Shown in pieces: positions 31,842-39,110 of a DNA stretch of 41,132 nt (within the stretch, counting starts at the first letter, position 1; every line of letters starts with the position of its first letter). Location of the stretch: NCBI GenBank assembly GCA_016931185.1, contig JAFGFI010000242.1, forward strand, positions 1-41,132. Reading direction: 5' to 3'. Below the pieces are notes generated by a model, which searched no databases, was not told the origin of the DNA, and worked only from the letters and a program-made list of their open reading frames with translations. The translations under genes and the position numbers were made by a program. The DNA comes from Anaerolineae bacterium (GTDB taxonomy: Bacteria; Chloroflexota; Anaerolineae; B4-G1; SLSP01).

Positions 31842-32957
31842 TTATTGTTTGTCCGGGAATTTCGCTTGATACGTTTGGGTTGTCCCCATGTTTTCTAACG
31901 TGAAGCTACGCCAGGGATTATAGCCAGGCGCGCCAAAACAGATCTCAACTTCACCCACGGTCAGATCGAAAATCATTGACCAGAGGGTTCCAAACCCACC
32001 GGAGTAGTAAGGCCCAAAACACCCATAGGGAATCTCTTTGGCGAGTATCTCACGTAGAGTCTCGCGTGTAACTCTTGGACGTTCTCTTTCAATACATGCC
32101 CGTAACGCCTCAGCCCGTGGTAAGGAATTCTCAAGAATAAACTGATGGTAATTCCGCTCAGCCATACCGGGCAAGATATAGTGATTAGTAGAGACCAGAT
32201 AGGGCACATCAGAGGCACTGTCAATCGCCCTCACTTGCAGTTCTCCAGCATAGATTTCTACAAGTGCAGCCTTTCCACTTCGCTCAGCTAACAATATATT
32301 GGTGTTACTTGTAGGTGTACAGGCATAGAGCTTTTCCAAAGCATCCTTTACATCTCGGCAACTGTCCAAAATACCTCGCTGCACTACCCAAAAGTTTAAC
32401 CCCGTCTTTTTATTCCATTCCTCTGGAAGTCCGGCTGCCATTCCCCCCGACATCGTAAGGCTCAAGCCGTACTCGTTCATCCCTTCCATCCGTCCAAATA
32501 GGAGGCACGAAAAACCAATGTGACAGGCTTTACCCTTAACTCGTGTTGTGCATAACCGCAAGTCCTCTTCCTCCGGTTTCCACTCATAACTGCGGCCCAC
32601 CAACAAGTGACCGTCGTATGTGAGACGGGGCAATACCACCATGTGTGAACAATTAGCCTGCACGAGATGGCTTATATCGTAAAATCTGATCTTCTCGATG
32701 GGGATTCCTAGACCATCGGCAAAGCCCTGGATTTCATCATTGATCCCTGGGCAAGCCACTTCGTATTCTTCTTGAAGTTGCTTGAAGGTAGTGAAACCGT
32801 ATTTTTCAGGACATACCTCCTGGGAAGTAAAGAAATTTAAAAAATCCTCATTCGTCACTTGTAGCAGTTCGGCCTGTCTGCGACCGATTTCATAACTCGT
32901 CCCTTCTAATATGACATGTTGGAAAACACCTTCACGAATGATATATTGATCGCTCAT
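31842..32957 (-). CDS. C45 family Ntn-hydrolase (acyl-CoA:6-APA acyltransferase-like)
   Basis: This 371-residue protein resembles penicillin acyltransferase-like peptidases (C45). The likely N-terminal nucleophile is C103 in QANCSHMVVL, revealed when the proenzyme cuts itself at N102-C103. The first 102 residues would be the propeptide, beta-subunit style. Other family features are LLVGRSYEW, GMNEYGLSLTMSGG and YLVSTNHY. It would hydrolyse or transfer acyl groups on amides. The substrate is unknown. ATG 32957 is preferred because AAGGAAGGAG sits about 6 nt upstream. The ten-codon longer frame has no such site. It stands alone between the moxR region and the UbiB-like gene. Confidence 0.8.
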   Translation of the reverse strand: MSDQYIIREGVFQHVILEGTSYEIGRRQAELLQVTNEDFLNFFTSQEVCPEKYGFTTFKQLQEEYEVACPGINDEIQGFADGLGIPIEKIRFYDISHLVQANCSHMVVLPRLTYDGHLLVGRSYEWKPEEEDLRLCTTRVKGKACHIGFSCLLFGRMEGMNEYGLSLTMSGGMAAGLPEEWNKKTGLNFWVVQRGILDSCRDVKDALEKLYACTPTSNTNILLAERSGKAALVEIYAGELQVRAIDSASDVPYLVSTNHYILPGMAERNYHQFILENSLPRAEALRACIERERPRVTRETLREILAKEIPYGCFGPYYSGGFGTLWSMIFDLTVGEVEICFGAPGYNPWRSFTLENMGTTQTYQAKFPDKQ

Positions 32958-33036
32958 TTCCACTCCTTCCTTAACTATCACTGACAACGTCAGCGTGATA
33001 TGATCTTACGGTAGCGCATCGCCGATGGATTGGGAG

Positions 33037-34749
33037 TTACCGATTTTTTTGCCATTTACGGGCACGCAAACAAGAGCATCCTAAGCTAAACAAGAAGAAG
33101 ATACTGATACCAAACATGCCTTTGGAAAGCAAAATTTCTCCATTACGATGAGCCAAATATCCAAATCCACCGAAAAACATAACGAACATACTATAAAGTA
33201 ATTGATGACCTAAAGCATAAACCAGATTCATATTTTCAGTCATCCCTTTTACTTTTACTTCTAATTCTCCATGACTGACTTTGGTAAGAACCGTCTGAAT
33301 ATCCGCTGGAACGGTGATGATCGAAAGGGCTATATCTTTAATCGTTGATTCAATAAGCTTGACCCAATTTTTATCTTTGCCAAAAACGAACTCTTCTAAA
33401 TACGGTTGAATCGTTTTCATGGGATTCATGGTAGGACTGAGGTGAGTGCATAAACCCATCAATAGCAAAAGCGTGCGTTCCAATAACACCAAATCTTTCG
33501 GTATCTGAAAAGTTACCATGAGTTCCCGGATAGAGAAATCCATTCTAGAAAAGTCCGCCATCATATCCAATTTATCCTGCATATCCACATGAATATCCGA
33601 CAAATTCCAAGATTCGACGGTCATCTGTTTCAAGAAACGACTATAGATATAGTCAACAAATTGTTCGATGTGATGCGTATCTTCATGCAGGGCTATCAGC
33701 CCCATTTGTTGTAAAGCGGCAGAAATCTGGTTATTGTCTCGTTTTAGAATTCCTCGGAAAAACTGGAGAATACCTTCCCTTACTTCATTTGACAACTTGG
33801 CAACCGCTCCAAAATCCAGGAAAACGATGCTTCCATCCGGCTGTACAAGGATATTTCCCGGATGAGGATCTGCATGATAAATTCCGTCGCTGAAAATCAT
33901 CTGGCAATAGGCGGTTACTACGCGTTCAGCAAGGGCTTGCCTATCAATGTTGAGTTTTGCCAATTTCGCCAGATCAGATATGTTGACCCCTTGCATATAT
34001 TCTGTTGTTAGCACTCTTTCCGATGATAATTCATGAATTACCTGCGGAAAAAGCACGTGGGGATTACCCGCAAAATTAGCGGCTATGGTTTCGATATGCT
34101 GTGCTTCCAGGCGAAAATCCAATTCTTCTCTAATCATTTCGCTGAATTGACCATGAAGATTTTCAAGCCCCCTTATTCGCAGAAAAAAACCATAAAAGGA
34201 AAGCAATCCCTTGATCGTCTGCAAATCTTTTCTGGCAGTAACTTCTATATCTAAATACTGGACTTTTACCGCAACTTGACGACCATCATGAAGCCAAGCC
34301 AAATGGACTTGTGCCAGGGATGCACTGGCAATAGGGTTCGGATCAAATTCTGCAAATAGCAGGTCTGGATCTTCGCCAAGCTCTTTACGAATACGTTCTG
34401 TGATTTCACTCAATGGGCGTGGAGGGATTCTATCTTGTAACTCTTCTAATTCCTTCCGAAAGTAATCCGGTAGGAAATTGCTCAAAATGCTGATTAACTG
34501 GCCTGCTTTAATGAATATGCCTTGCAATGAAAGCAGTAATCTCTTTAATCTTTGGGCATTCCGGCCATAAATCGCTGGCCTTCTGTTATTTTCCCATTCT
34601 GTACCGAAGAATTTACCCAAGAGATGAAAAAAGCCCAGGTTGATCAGAATTCTGAAAGTTCCCCCAAAGGCTCGAAGGAAACGAAATCTAACAAGCCGTT
34701 TATTTGCAGAATCGCTCAGGTTCTTCTGAGTAGTTGCACAACCGATCAT
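33037..34749 (-). CDS. ABC1/AarF/UbiB-family kinase-like protein
   Basis: This 570-residue member of the atypical kinase family ABC1 (UbiB, COQ8) has the family hallmark KxGQ as FIKAGQLISILSNFLP (K81). Further features are ASASLAQVHLAWL (alanine-rich loop in place of the glycine loop), VAVKVQY, ADPHPGNILV (catalytic loop) and VFLDFGAVAK (DFG). Two C-terminal membrane helices (about 515-565) anchor it. In other bacteria the family supports quinone or lipid synthesis with ATPase activity. This lineage need not make ubiquinone, so a menaquinone or lipid role is more likely. The start is supported by AAGGGGTGAAG upstream. A MITE-like element lies between it and the lipoprotein gene, in its promoter region. 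Confidence 0.9.
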   Translation of the reverse strand: MIGCATTQKNLSDSANKRLVRFRFLRAFGGTFRILINLGFFHLLGKFFGTEWENNRRPAIYGRNAQRLKRLLLSLQGIFIKAGQLISILSNFLPDYFRKELEELQDRIPPRPLSEITERIRKELGEDPDLLFAEFDPNPIASASLAQVHLAWLHDGRQVAVKVQYLDIEVTARKDLQTIKGLLSFYGFFLRIRGLENLHGQFSEMIREELDFRLEAQHIETIAANFAGNPHVLFPQVIHELSSERVLTTEYMQGVNISDLAKLAKLNIDRQALAERVVTAYCQMIFSDGIYHADPHPGNILVQPDGSIVFLDFGAVAKLSNEVREGILQFFRGILKRDNNQISAALQQMGLIALHEDTHHIEQFVDYIYSRFLKQMTVESWNLSDIHVDMQDKLDMMADFSRMDFSIRELMVTFQIPKDLVLLERTLLLLMGLCTHLSPTMNPMKTIQPYLEEFVFGKDKNWVKLIESTIKDIALSIITVPADIQTVLTKVSHGELEVKVKGMTENMNLVYALGHQLLYSMFVMFFGGFGYLAHRNGEILLSKGMFGISIFFLFSLGCSCLRARKWQKNR

Positions 34750-34766
34750 CTACTTCACCCCTTAAG

Positions 34767-34787
34767 CTGAGACTTTTGTAGTCTCAG
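34767..34787. repeat. CTGAGAC / GTCTCAG hairpin at the MITE copy 2 border
   Basis: CTGAGAC (34767-34773) and GTCTCAG (34781-34787) form a 7-bp inverted repeat with a 7-nt loop. Its right arm overlaps the first bases of the MITE-like element. Copy 1 has a related CTGAGTCTCAG at its own left border. Confidence 0.5.
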
Positions 34788-34917
34788 GAGATCAAAATTT
34801 ATGGTTGACGCATAGGTGGAGCGCACTTAACGCCATTTGAAACGGAATTTTTAGTTCACATAGCAGCAGTATATCGCATGTCAAAGTCGCCCTACCTAAG
34901 CATTGTACTCTACTGAG
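34783..34917. mobile_element. MITE-like element, copy 2 (without nested insertion)
   Basis: This 135-bp element in the opposite orientation matches 17256-17482 minus its 91-bp insertion, at roughly 80 percent by eye. Its ends, CTCAGGAGATC and TACTCTACTGAG, are diverged versions of the 11-bp inverted repeats. It lies between the UbiB-like gene start and the lipoprotein stop and so may have altered the UbiB promoter. No coding capacity. Confidence 0.7.
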
Positions 34918-34937
34918 TCTAATCTATGTCTCAAATA

Positions 34938-35513
34938 TCACTGGGGAACTACCTCATACCAAAAGTCGGCCAGATACCCTTGTGGATCAACCTGGAAAAC
35001 TTGCCGGTCCACTTCCGGTTTTCCTGCATTACACTTCCATTCGTATACAGTAGCTCGCCCGGTTACGGCAGCAGGAATGTAGTCTGCTGCGGGGGTCGTT
35101 TTACAATACGCCTCCATTTCCGCGGTCGGGACTTGGGATATATCCGCTTTCTCCAAGCAGGGAAGATTAGCCCCAAAATGACATGCCCACACTTGGCTAT
35201 TCATACACCTCCAGACTGCAGATTTTTGGAATTCCGACGGCGCATCGGCTGAGATAACTTCTTGCCGGATCAGTTCCTGAATAACAGAATCTGGCATCTC
35301 AGGACCATTGTAATGCGCATCGGGAACATCAATAGTCCCTACTGCCGCGCAATAGGCAAATGGGTCATCGTACAGCAATGGTTCCGAATCAGCAATAACC
35401 ACAGTAGACTGCGACTGCGTAGAGATATTCTGTGTTCCAGGGGCAGAACAAGCCCCGGCAAAAAAGACAACGATCAAAGACAAACCCGCGATATATTTAA
35501 TTAGATGGTGCAT
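34938..35513 (-). CDS. Uncharacterised secreted lipoprotein
   Basis: This 191-residue protein starts with a lipoprotein-type signal: basic MHHLIK, hydrophobic YIAGLSLIVVFFAGA and Cys22, which fits lipid attachment, although the box (AGAC) is not the strict LxxC. The mature part is a single domain with many cysteines (CAAVG, WRCMNS, WACHFG, LPCLEKADIS, AYCKTT, WKCNAG), likely disulfide-bonded outside the cell. I recognise no family. It has no gene partner. It starts about 90 bp after the end of the DUF218 gene, so the two could be cotranscribed. Confidence 0.6.
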   Translation of the reverse strand: MHHLIKYIAGLSLIVVFFAGACSAPGTQNISTQSQSTVVIADSEPLLYDDPFAYCAAVGTIDVPDAHYNGPEMPDSVIQELIRQEVISADAPSEFQKSAVWRCMNSQVWACHFGANLPCLEKADISQVPTAEMEAYCKTTPAADYIPAAVTGRATVYEWKCNAGKPEVDRQVFQVDPQGYLADFWYEVVPQ

Positions 35514-35604
35514 AATTTATCCCCTTATTGCTGTCTAGCTAGCAACTTGATCCTATGGTGGTAATACGTTCAGTCCATTGGATAGATTTGGATCAAGTGT
35601 GTCC

Positions 35605-36333
35605 TCATCCTGGCTGCTCCCCTGGACTTTCTTGCAATCCAATGTGCAACGGTCTGGGAAGGTGGGGGTCAACCCCGGAAAACATCTTTTGATGTTCATT
35701 TTCCATAAACTTTTGTAGTGCTTCATCATCGCCTGCAGCAATAGACCCTGCCAGATGGGTACGGACATAATCGGTCAGGGATTTTTCAAAATGATCCCTG
35801 CGCTCCCTTTCCTCATCACTGAGGTGTGATGGAGCTTCTGCACATGCGACTGCATATTGAGGGCCTAAAACCCACTCAAAAATGACCCTGGTACGTTCTA
35901 TGTGATAGTCTGAAGTAACAACGATACAAGAAGTAATCCCTAAAGGTTCAAGGCAAATCTTCTTTACAAACCAGGCATTTCCAATCGTATCCATCGATTG
36001 ATCCTCGTAGAAAATACAATCTTCAATTCTACGTTTCGCACCAGAAACATTACCTGCTCGCGCATTGAATTTAGCAATGAGGTATTTTTTCCCTACTTCT
36101 GCCTCAGTGCGGGGACCCATCACATTGGGATCAATACTAGCCATGATGGAATACTTTCCCGTTGTAATAAGGTAATCCACTTTTCCTTCCTCAAAGAGCG
36201 TATAAGCCTTATCTAACCTCTCTTTCACTTGCTCTTCAGGTTCGTACCAGATCTGATCCTGAATCTTGACCTTTTTCAGGCCTCCACCTAAAACAATGGC
36301 GGCCGTCTTCTTTGAATTTTCACCGTTCGACAT
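35605..36333 (-). CDS. DUF218 (YdcF/ElyC/SanA-type) protein
   Basis: This 242-residue DUF218-family protein has the first motif TAAIVLGGGLKK, then a helical part with RLDKAYTLFEEGKVDYLITTGK, DTIGNAWFVKKICLEPLG and the signature VVTSDYHIERTRVIFEWVLG. No signal peptide or membrane helix is visible, so it is probably cytoplasmic, unlike envelope-linked ElyC and SanA. The family is suspected to handle nucleotide- or lipid-linked compounds, but the activity is unproven. ATG 36333 follows AAGGAGGAGG. A strong promoter at 36518-36545 would give a leader of about 180 nt. Confidence 0.78.
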   Translation of the reverse strand: MSNGENSKKTAAIVLGGGLKKVKIQDQIWYEPEEQVKERLDKAYTLFEEGKVDYLITTGKYSIMASIDPNVMGPRTEAEVGKKYLIAKFNARAGNVSGAKRRIEDCIFYEDQSMDTIGNAWFVKKICLEPLGITSCIVVTSDYHIERTRVIFEWVLGPQYAVACAEAPSHLSDEERERRDHFEKSLTDYVRTHLAGSIAAGDDEALQKFMENEHQKMFSGVDPHLPRPLHIGLQESPGEQPG

Positions 36334-36517
36334 ATATCCTCCTCCTTTGAGAATCGCAAATTAACAAATCACAAATTGTAAAAACCCTTGAAAACTTAGC
36401 TTCGTTTTAAATTTTCATCCTACTGCCGGCGAACGCCAGCCGTTAATGAATCATTCCTTGCGCATCGCCAAACAGGAACCGGATGCAACAAATTTGGGGT
36501 ATCACACACCATTCTTT

Positions 36518-36545
36518 AGTATAAAGAGAAGAAAAGCGATGTCAA
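36518..36545 (-). promoter_or_regulatory. Strong leftward promoter for the DUF218 gene
   Basis: On the minus strand TTGACA (36540-36545), 16 nt and TATACT (36518-36523) nearly match consensus. It is the best leftward promoter in the window and lies about 185 nt before the DUF218 start. Confidence 0.6.
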
Positions 36546-36702
36546 GAATGACTATGTAGCCGCGCTTTCCATAGCGCGTTGGCTGTAGCTTCCGATTGAC
36601 TCAAACTCGGGCGATCGACCCTTGCAATTTCTGCCGAAAGCAATAATCTTAAGTTGTATGCGTTTAGTTTTATGAGCAAACGGCGCCATTGATGGCAGCA
36701 AA

Positions 36703-36716
36703 GCGGCTAAAGCCGC
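36703..36716. repeat. Small hairpin GCGGC-TAAA-GCCGC
   Basis: A perfect 5-bp stem and 4-nt loop, nine bases before the large hairpin at 36725. Part of a three-hairpin cluster. Confidence 0.55.
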
Positions 36717-36724
36717 AGGAAAGA

Positions 36725-36769
36725 GGTGTTTTTTCGTTGGCGGGCTACGCCCGCCAACGAAAAAACACC
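36725..36769. repeat. Large palindromic hairpin, family H copy 2
   Basis: A perfect 21-bp stem runs from 36725-36745 (starting GGTGTTTTTTCGTTGGCGGG) to 36749-36769, with loop TAC. It is preceded by GGAAAGA, as in the hairpin at 26074-26116. A shared design (AAAGAGGT, T-run, C-rich apex with CTACG) marks both as one family. Confidence 0.75.
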
Positions 36770-36849
36770 CCCAAATCCGCGTTTCTGTCTGGAGCAAGTG
36801 ACAGAAAAGGTAATCACTCACAAAACTAAACGGTTACCTTAAGTTTAAT

Positions 36850-36868
36850 CGGTGGCTGAAATCCACCG
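36850..36868. repeat. Small hairpin CGGTGG / CCACCG before the GH12 gene
   Basis: A 6-bp stem with a 7-nt loop (CTGAAAT) ends about 27 nt before the ATG at 36895. It may be the last part of the hairpin cluster or a leader element. Confidence 0.5.
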
Positions 36869-36919
36869 GCGTTACGGAACGAAAGGAACCTTTGATGAAA
36901 AAATTAACGAGCCATCCTT

Positions 36920-37771
36920 ATGTTTTGCCTATGTCTGCCCCTTGCGGCGTGTAGTGGGCTACAGGAAACCCCGTTACCGGTGCCTACCAGTGTCACAATC
37001 ACCATCCCCCAGGAGCCAACGGAAACGACGTATGCGCTCTCTGCCTGCGCGGATTATGAGCGGATCAAGGTGGGGGATTACATTCTCCACAACAACGTGT
37101 GGAACAAAGGCGACCGGACGGATTACACACAATGTATCTTCGCACAAAGCACCACGCCCCCAACGGCGATGGGCTGGCGATGGGAATGGCCGGGCGACGC
37201 CGGCGAGATCCAGGCGTATCCTGAAGTGATGTATGGGGATTCGCCCTGGGATGCGGAGTCACCTACGGGCAGGCTACCGCTGCCGGTCAGTGATCGCGAT
37301 CTGCTGGTGACTTACACCGCGTCCATCGAAGCGACGGGGAAATGGAACGTAGCGTTTGATATATGGCTCACCGGCGATCCCTCACCCGCAGAACAAAATA
37401 TCACCGATGAAGTGATGATCTGGGTAGACGCCGGGGACCTGATGCCCGGCCCGCTGGTATACGACATTGTGGCGTTTGATGGCATCACTTACACTGTCCA
37501 CGTCGCGCCCGGCCACGGCGATGCCAGTGGGGGCAGTGCTGCGAGCTGGACCTACATTGCATTTAAGACGCGCGAACCGCTGCTTTCTGGGACCTTGAAT
37601 ATCGGTCATTTTTTGGGGTATCTGTTGGAAAAGCAAGTCATCCAAAAAGATCGCTACATTGCAGATCTGGAATTTGGCACGGAGCTGGAATCCGGGAAAG
37701 GCGAGTTTGTGTTATCCGCTTACGAGATCACGGTGCCCGCCCAAAAGAATAACGCGAATATTTTGCCTTAA
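36920..37771 (+). CDS. GH12-family glycoside hydrolase lipoprotein (probable frameshift in signal peptide)
   Basis: This 283-residue protein matches glycoside hydrolase family 12 (endoglucanase/xyloglucanase). QCIF, GWRWEWPG, YPEVMYGDSPW, GKWNVAFDIWLTG and DEVMIW (nucleophile E164) lead to DLEFGTELESGKGEFVLSAYEI, with E255 as the likely acid/base. The frame opens at ATG 36920 with a truncated signal MFCLCLPLAAC, in which LAAC is a perfect lipobox. A better start, ATG 36895 with AAGGAA and MKKLTS, lies one frame away (stop near 36953). A one-base change in 36898-36918 would join MKKL to RAILMFCLCLPLAACSG. So either the gene is frameshifted or the sequence has an indel. The mature enzyme should be outside the cell, tethered by lipid. 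Confidence 0.78.
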   Translation: MFCLCLPLAACSGLQETPLPVPTSVTITIPQEPTETTYALSACADYERIKVGDYILHNNVWNKGDRTDYTQCIFAQSTTPPTAMGWRWEWPGDAGEIQAYPEVMYGDSPWDAESPTGRLPLPVSDRDLLVTYTASIEATGKWNVAFDIWLTGDPSPAEQNITDEVMIWVDAGDLMPGPLVYDIVAFDGITYTVHVAPGHGDASGGSAASWTYIAFKTREPLLSGTLNIGHFLGYLLEKQVIQKDRYIADLEFGTELESGKGEFVLSAYEITVPAQKNNANILP

Positions 37772-37878
37772 GCTGATTCTGGGTCAAAAAGTTGGGATAC
37801 CAGGCAAACAGTATGCTGGCGACCTTAAACACCAAATCCCCCACAATACCCCATCGCTGCACGCACAAGCCCCCAATC

Positions 37879-37903
37879 CCGCCGGCGCATTGTGCGCCGG
37901 CGG
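37879..37903. terminator. GC-rich hairpin between GH12 and the repeat-protein gene
   Basis: CCGCCGGCGCA (37879-37889) pairs with TGCGCCGGCGG (37893-37903) around TTG, and GAGTTATTTTAG follows. Its position between two convergent genes fits a terminator, though the U-tract is imperfect. Confidence 0.5.
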
Positions 37904-37960
37904 AGTTATTTTAGCTAATCCGGTGGACTGCGGCTTGATTTGTCACAATGTTCTGTCGCG

Positions 37961-38830
37961 TTACGGATTAGTATTCCGCATCACCAGCGGCAGATAGAGC
38001 CGCACTGTGGCTCCCATAAGGGTGAACGTCGCCGTGACGCTCTTATCCGCATCCACCGTGACTTGCGTTTGCGTGAGCGTCCCGGTGACTGCGCCACTCC
38101 ACTCATCAAATTGCCAGCCGGTCACGGGACTCGCGCTCAAGGCCACGACGGTGCCGGAGAGGTAACTGTGCGCGCCCACGCCCGGCGTGATGACGCCGCT
38201 GCCGACAATCCCCATGGTCAGCGTGTAGTACGTCGACGGCGTGGCGAGGAATGTGGCCGTCACCACTTTATTGCTATCCATCAGGAGCATCGCCGGGTTG
38301 GCCGTTCCGGTGGCCACGCCGCTCCAACCGCTAAACGTCGAACCCGGCGACACGGTCGCGGTGACGAGGGCCGTTGTCCCGCTCACGTAACTGTGATTGC
38401 CCACGCCCGGTGTGACCGTCCCCTGCCCATCACCCGCCGTCGCAATCCGCAGGGCATAGACCGGTTCCAGGGTGACGGTGATGGTGATGATAACGGCGTC
38501 GCTCAGTTCCCCATCACTCACGTGGATGGCCGCCGTGTAAACGCCCGCAGCGGCCGGCGTCCAGGTGAAGTCGCCGCCGACCGTGATGCTGCCCACCGAC
38601 CCCGAATCCAGCGTGAAGGTGAGCGGGTTCGCGCTGCTGGTGCGCGCCGCGCCGCCATTGAGTGTGTATGAGTAGGGCAATGTCAGATTCAGCGGGGTCA
38701 ACGCCGTCCGGAACGCGATATGATCGCCTTCAGCCGATGCACCACCCGGTTCGCCACCGCTTGCGTCCGCGCCCCCACTGCCAACACCGGGACGACTTGG
38801 GTCGGCCCAGCCAGCATTACCCACCCCCAC
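37961..38830 (-). pseudogene. 5'-truncated InlB-B-repeat surface protein
   Basis: This is the 289-residue C-terminal part of an extracellular protein. It has an Ig-like domain (about 40-125, PLNLTLPYSYTLNG and WTPAAAGVYTAAIHVSDGE), then two divergent InlB B-repeats (YALRIATAGDGQGTVTPGVG and YYTLTMGIVGSGVITPGVGA), and the ending VRLYLPLVMRNTNP, a C-terminal signature of secreted Chloroflexota proteins. The frame has no signal peptide and begins with GTG exactly beside a short region with stops in all relevant frames (38831-38878). That region looks like an insertion-sequence end, so the gene is probably truncated. Repeats are closely similar to those at 39111-41132. Confidence 0.65.
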
Positions 38831-38836
38831 CTGTCA

Positions 38837-38878
38837 AGCGACACTTAGCCATTAATCTCAGCGACACTTAGCCATTAA
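38837..38878. repeat. 19-bp direct repeat at period 23 (IS-end-like)
   Basis: AGCGACACTTAGCCATTAA occurs at 38837-38855 and again at 38860-38878, spaced 23 bp start to start. TGT opens the unit at 38832. Two or more direct repeats right at an element end resemble the ends of IS21-family elements, but no istA/istB gene is seen here. Confidence 0.6.
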
Positions 38879-39049
38879 CATAGGCGGATCAGGGGGCGGC
38901 CGGAGGGTAAGGCGCAAGCATACGGGTAGGTGGCGGCGCCGGTGAAGTCGCTGCCGGTGGGGGCGTTCCACGCAACCCGCCCGCGTCGTGATGACACGGG
39001 CGGGTCTAGGGGTGAATATGGTGCTATGGTTGCTGCTCAGTGCATTGTA

Positions 39050-39092
39050 ATCCCGCTCATCCCTCACTATCAGGGTGAGAGATGAGCGGGAT
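39050..39092 (-). terminator. 17-bp-stem hairpin after the InlB-repeat gene
   Basis: ATCCCGCTCATCCCTCA (39050-39066) pairs with TGAGAGATGAGCGGGAT (39076-39092) with one mismatch. It starts 19 bp past the stop of the minus-strand gene at 39111, where a terminator is expected. The following minus-strand bases are not U-rich. Confidence 0.55.
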
Positions 39093-39110
39093 GGTCAGAC
39101 ATTTACCGGA

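Larger units (their letters stand above)
36334..36894. other. Intergenic region with promoter and hairpin cluster
   Basis: No credible gene here. From left to right: the long leader of the DUF218 gene with a GGCTGGCG/CGCCGGC-like hairpin near 36427-36442, its promoter (36518-36545), then a cluster of three hairpins at 36703-36716, 36725-36769 and 36850-36868 leading to the GH12 gene. Confidence 0.6.
38831..39110. other. Probable IS-end remnant and noncoding gap
   Basis: Next to the truncated gene, TGTCAAGCGACACTTAGCCA begins a 23-bp-period repeat (see the separate entry). On the minus strand, 38873-39038 is open for about 54 codons, encoding a stretch with AWNAPTGSDFTGAATYPYAC that matches no family I recognise. 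It ends with TAA inside the repeat. The right part is the hairpin at 39050-39092. Confidence 0.45.

Noticed and set aside
36552..36821. An 89-codon minus-strand frame
   Set aside because: It runs through the giant hairpin at 36725-36769 and has no ribosome site or recognisable motif.
38858..39067. A 69-codon minus-strand frame next to the IS-like end
   Set aside because: It has an Arg/Pro-rich composition typical of a shadow frame and no start or family support.
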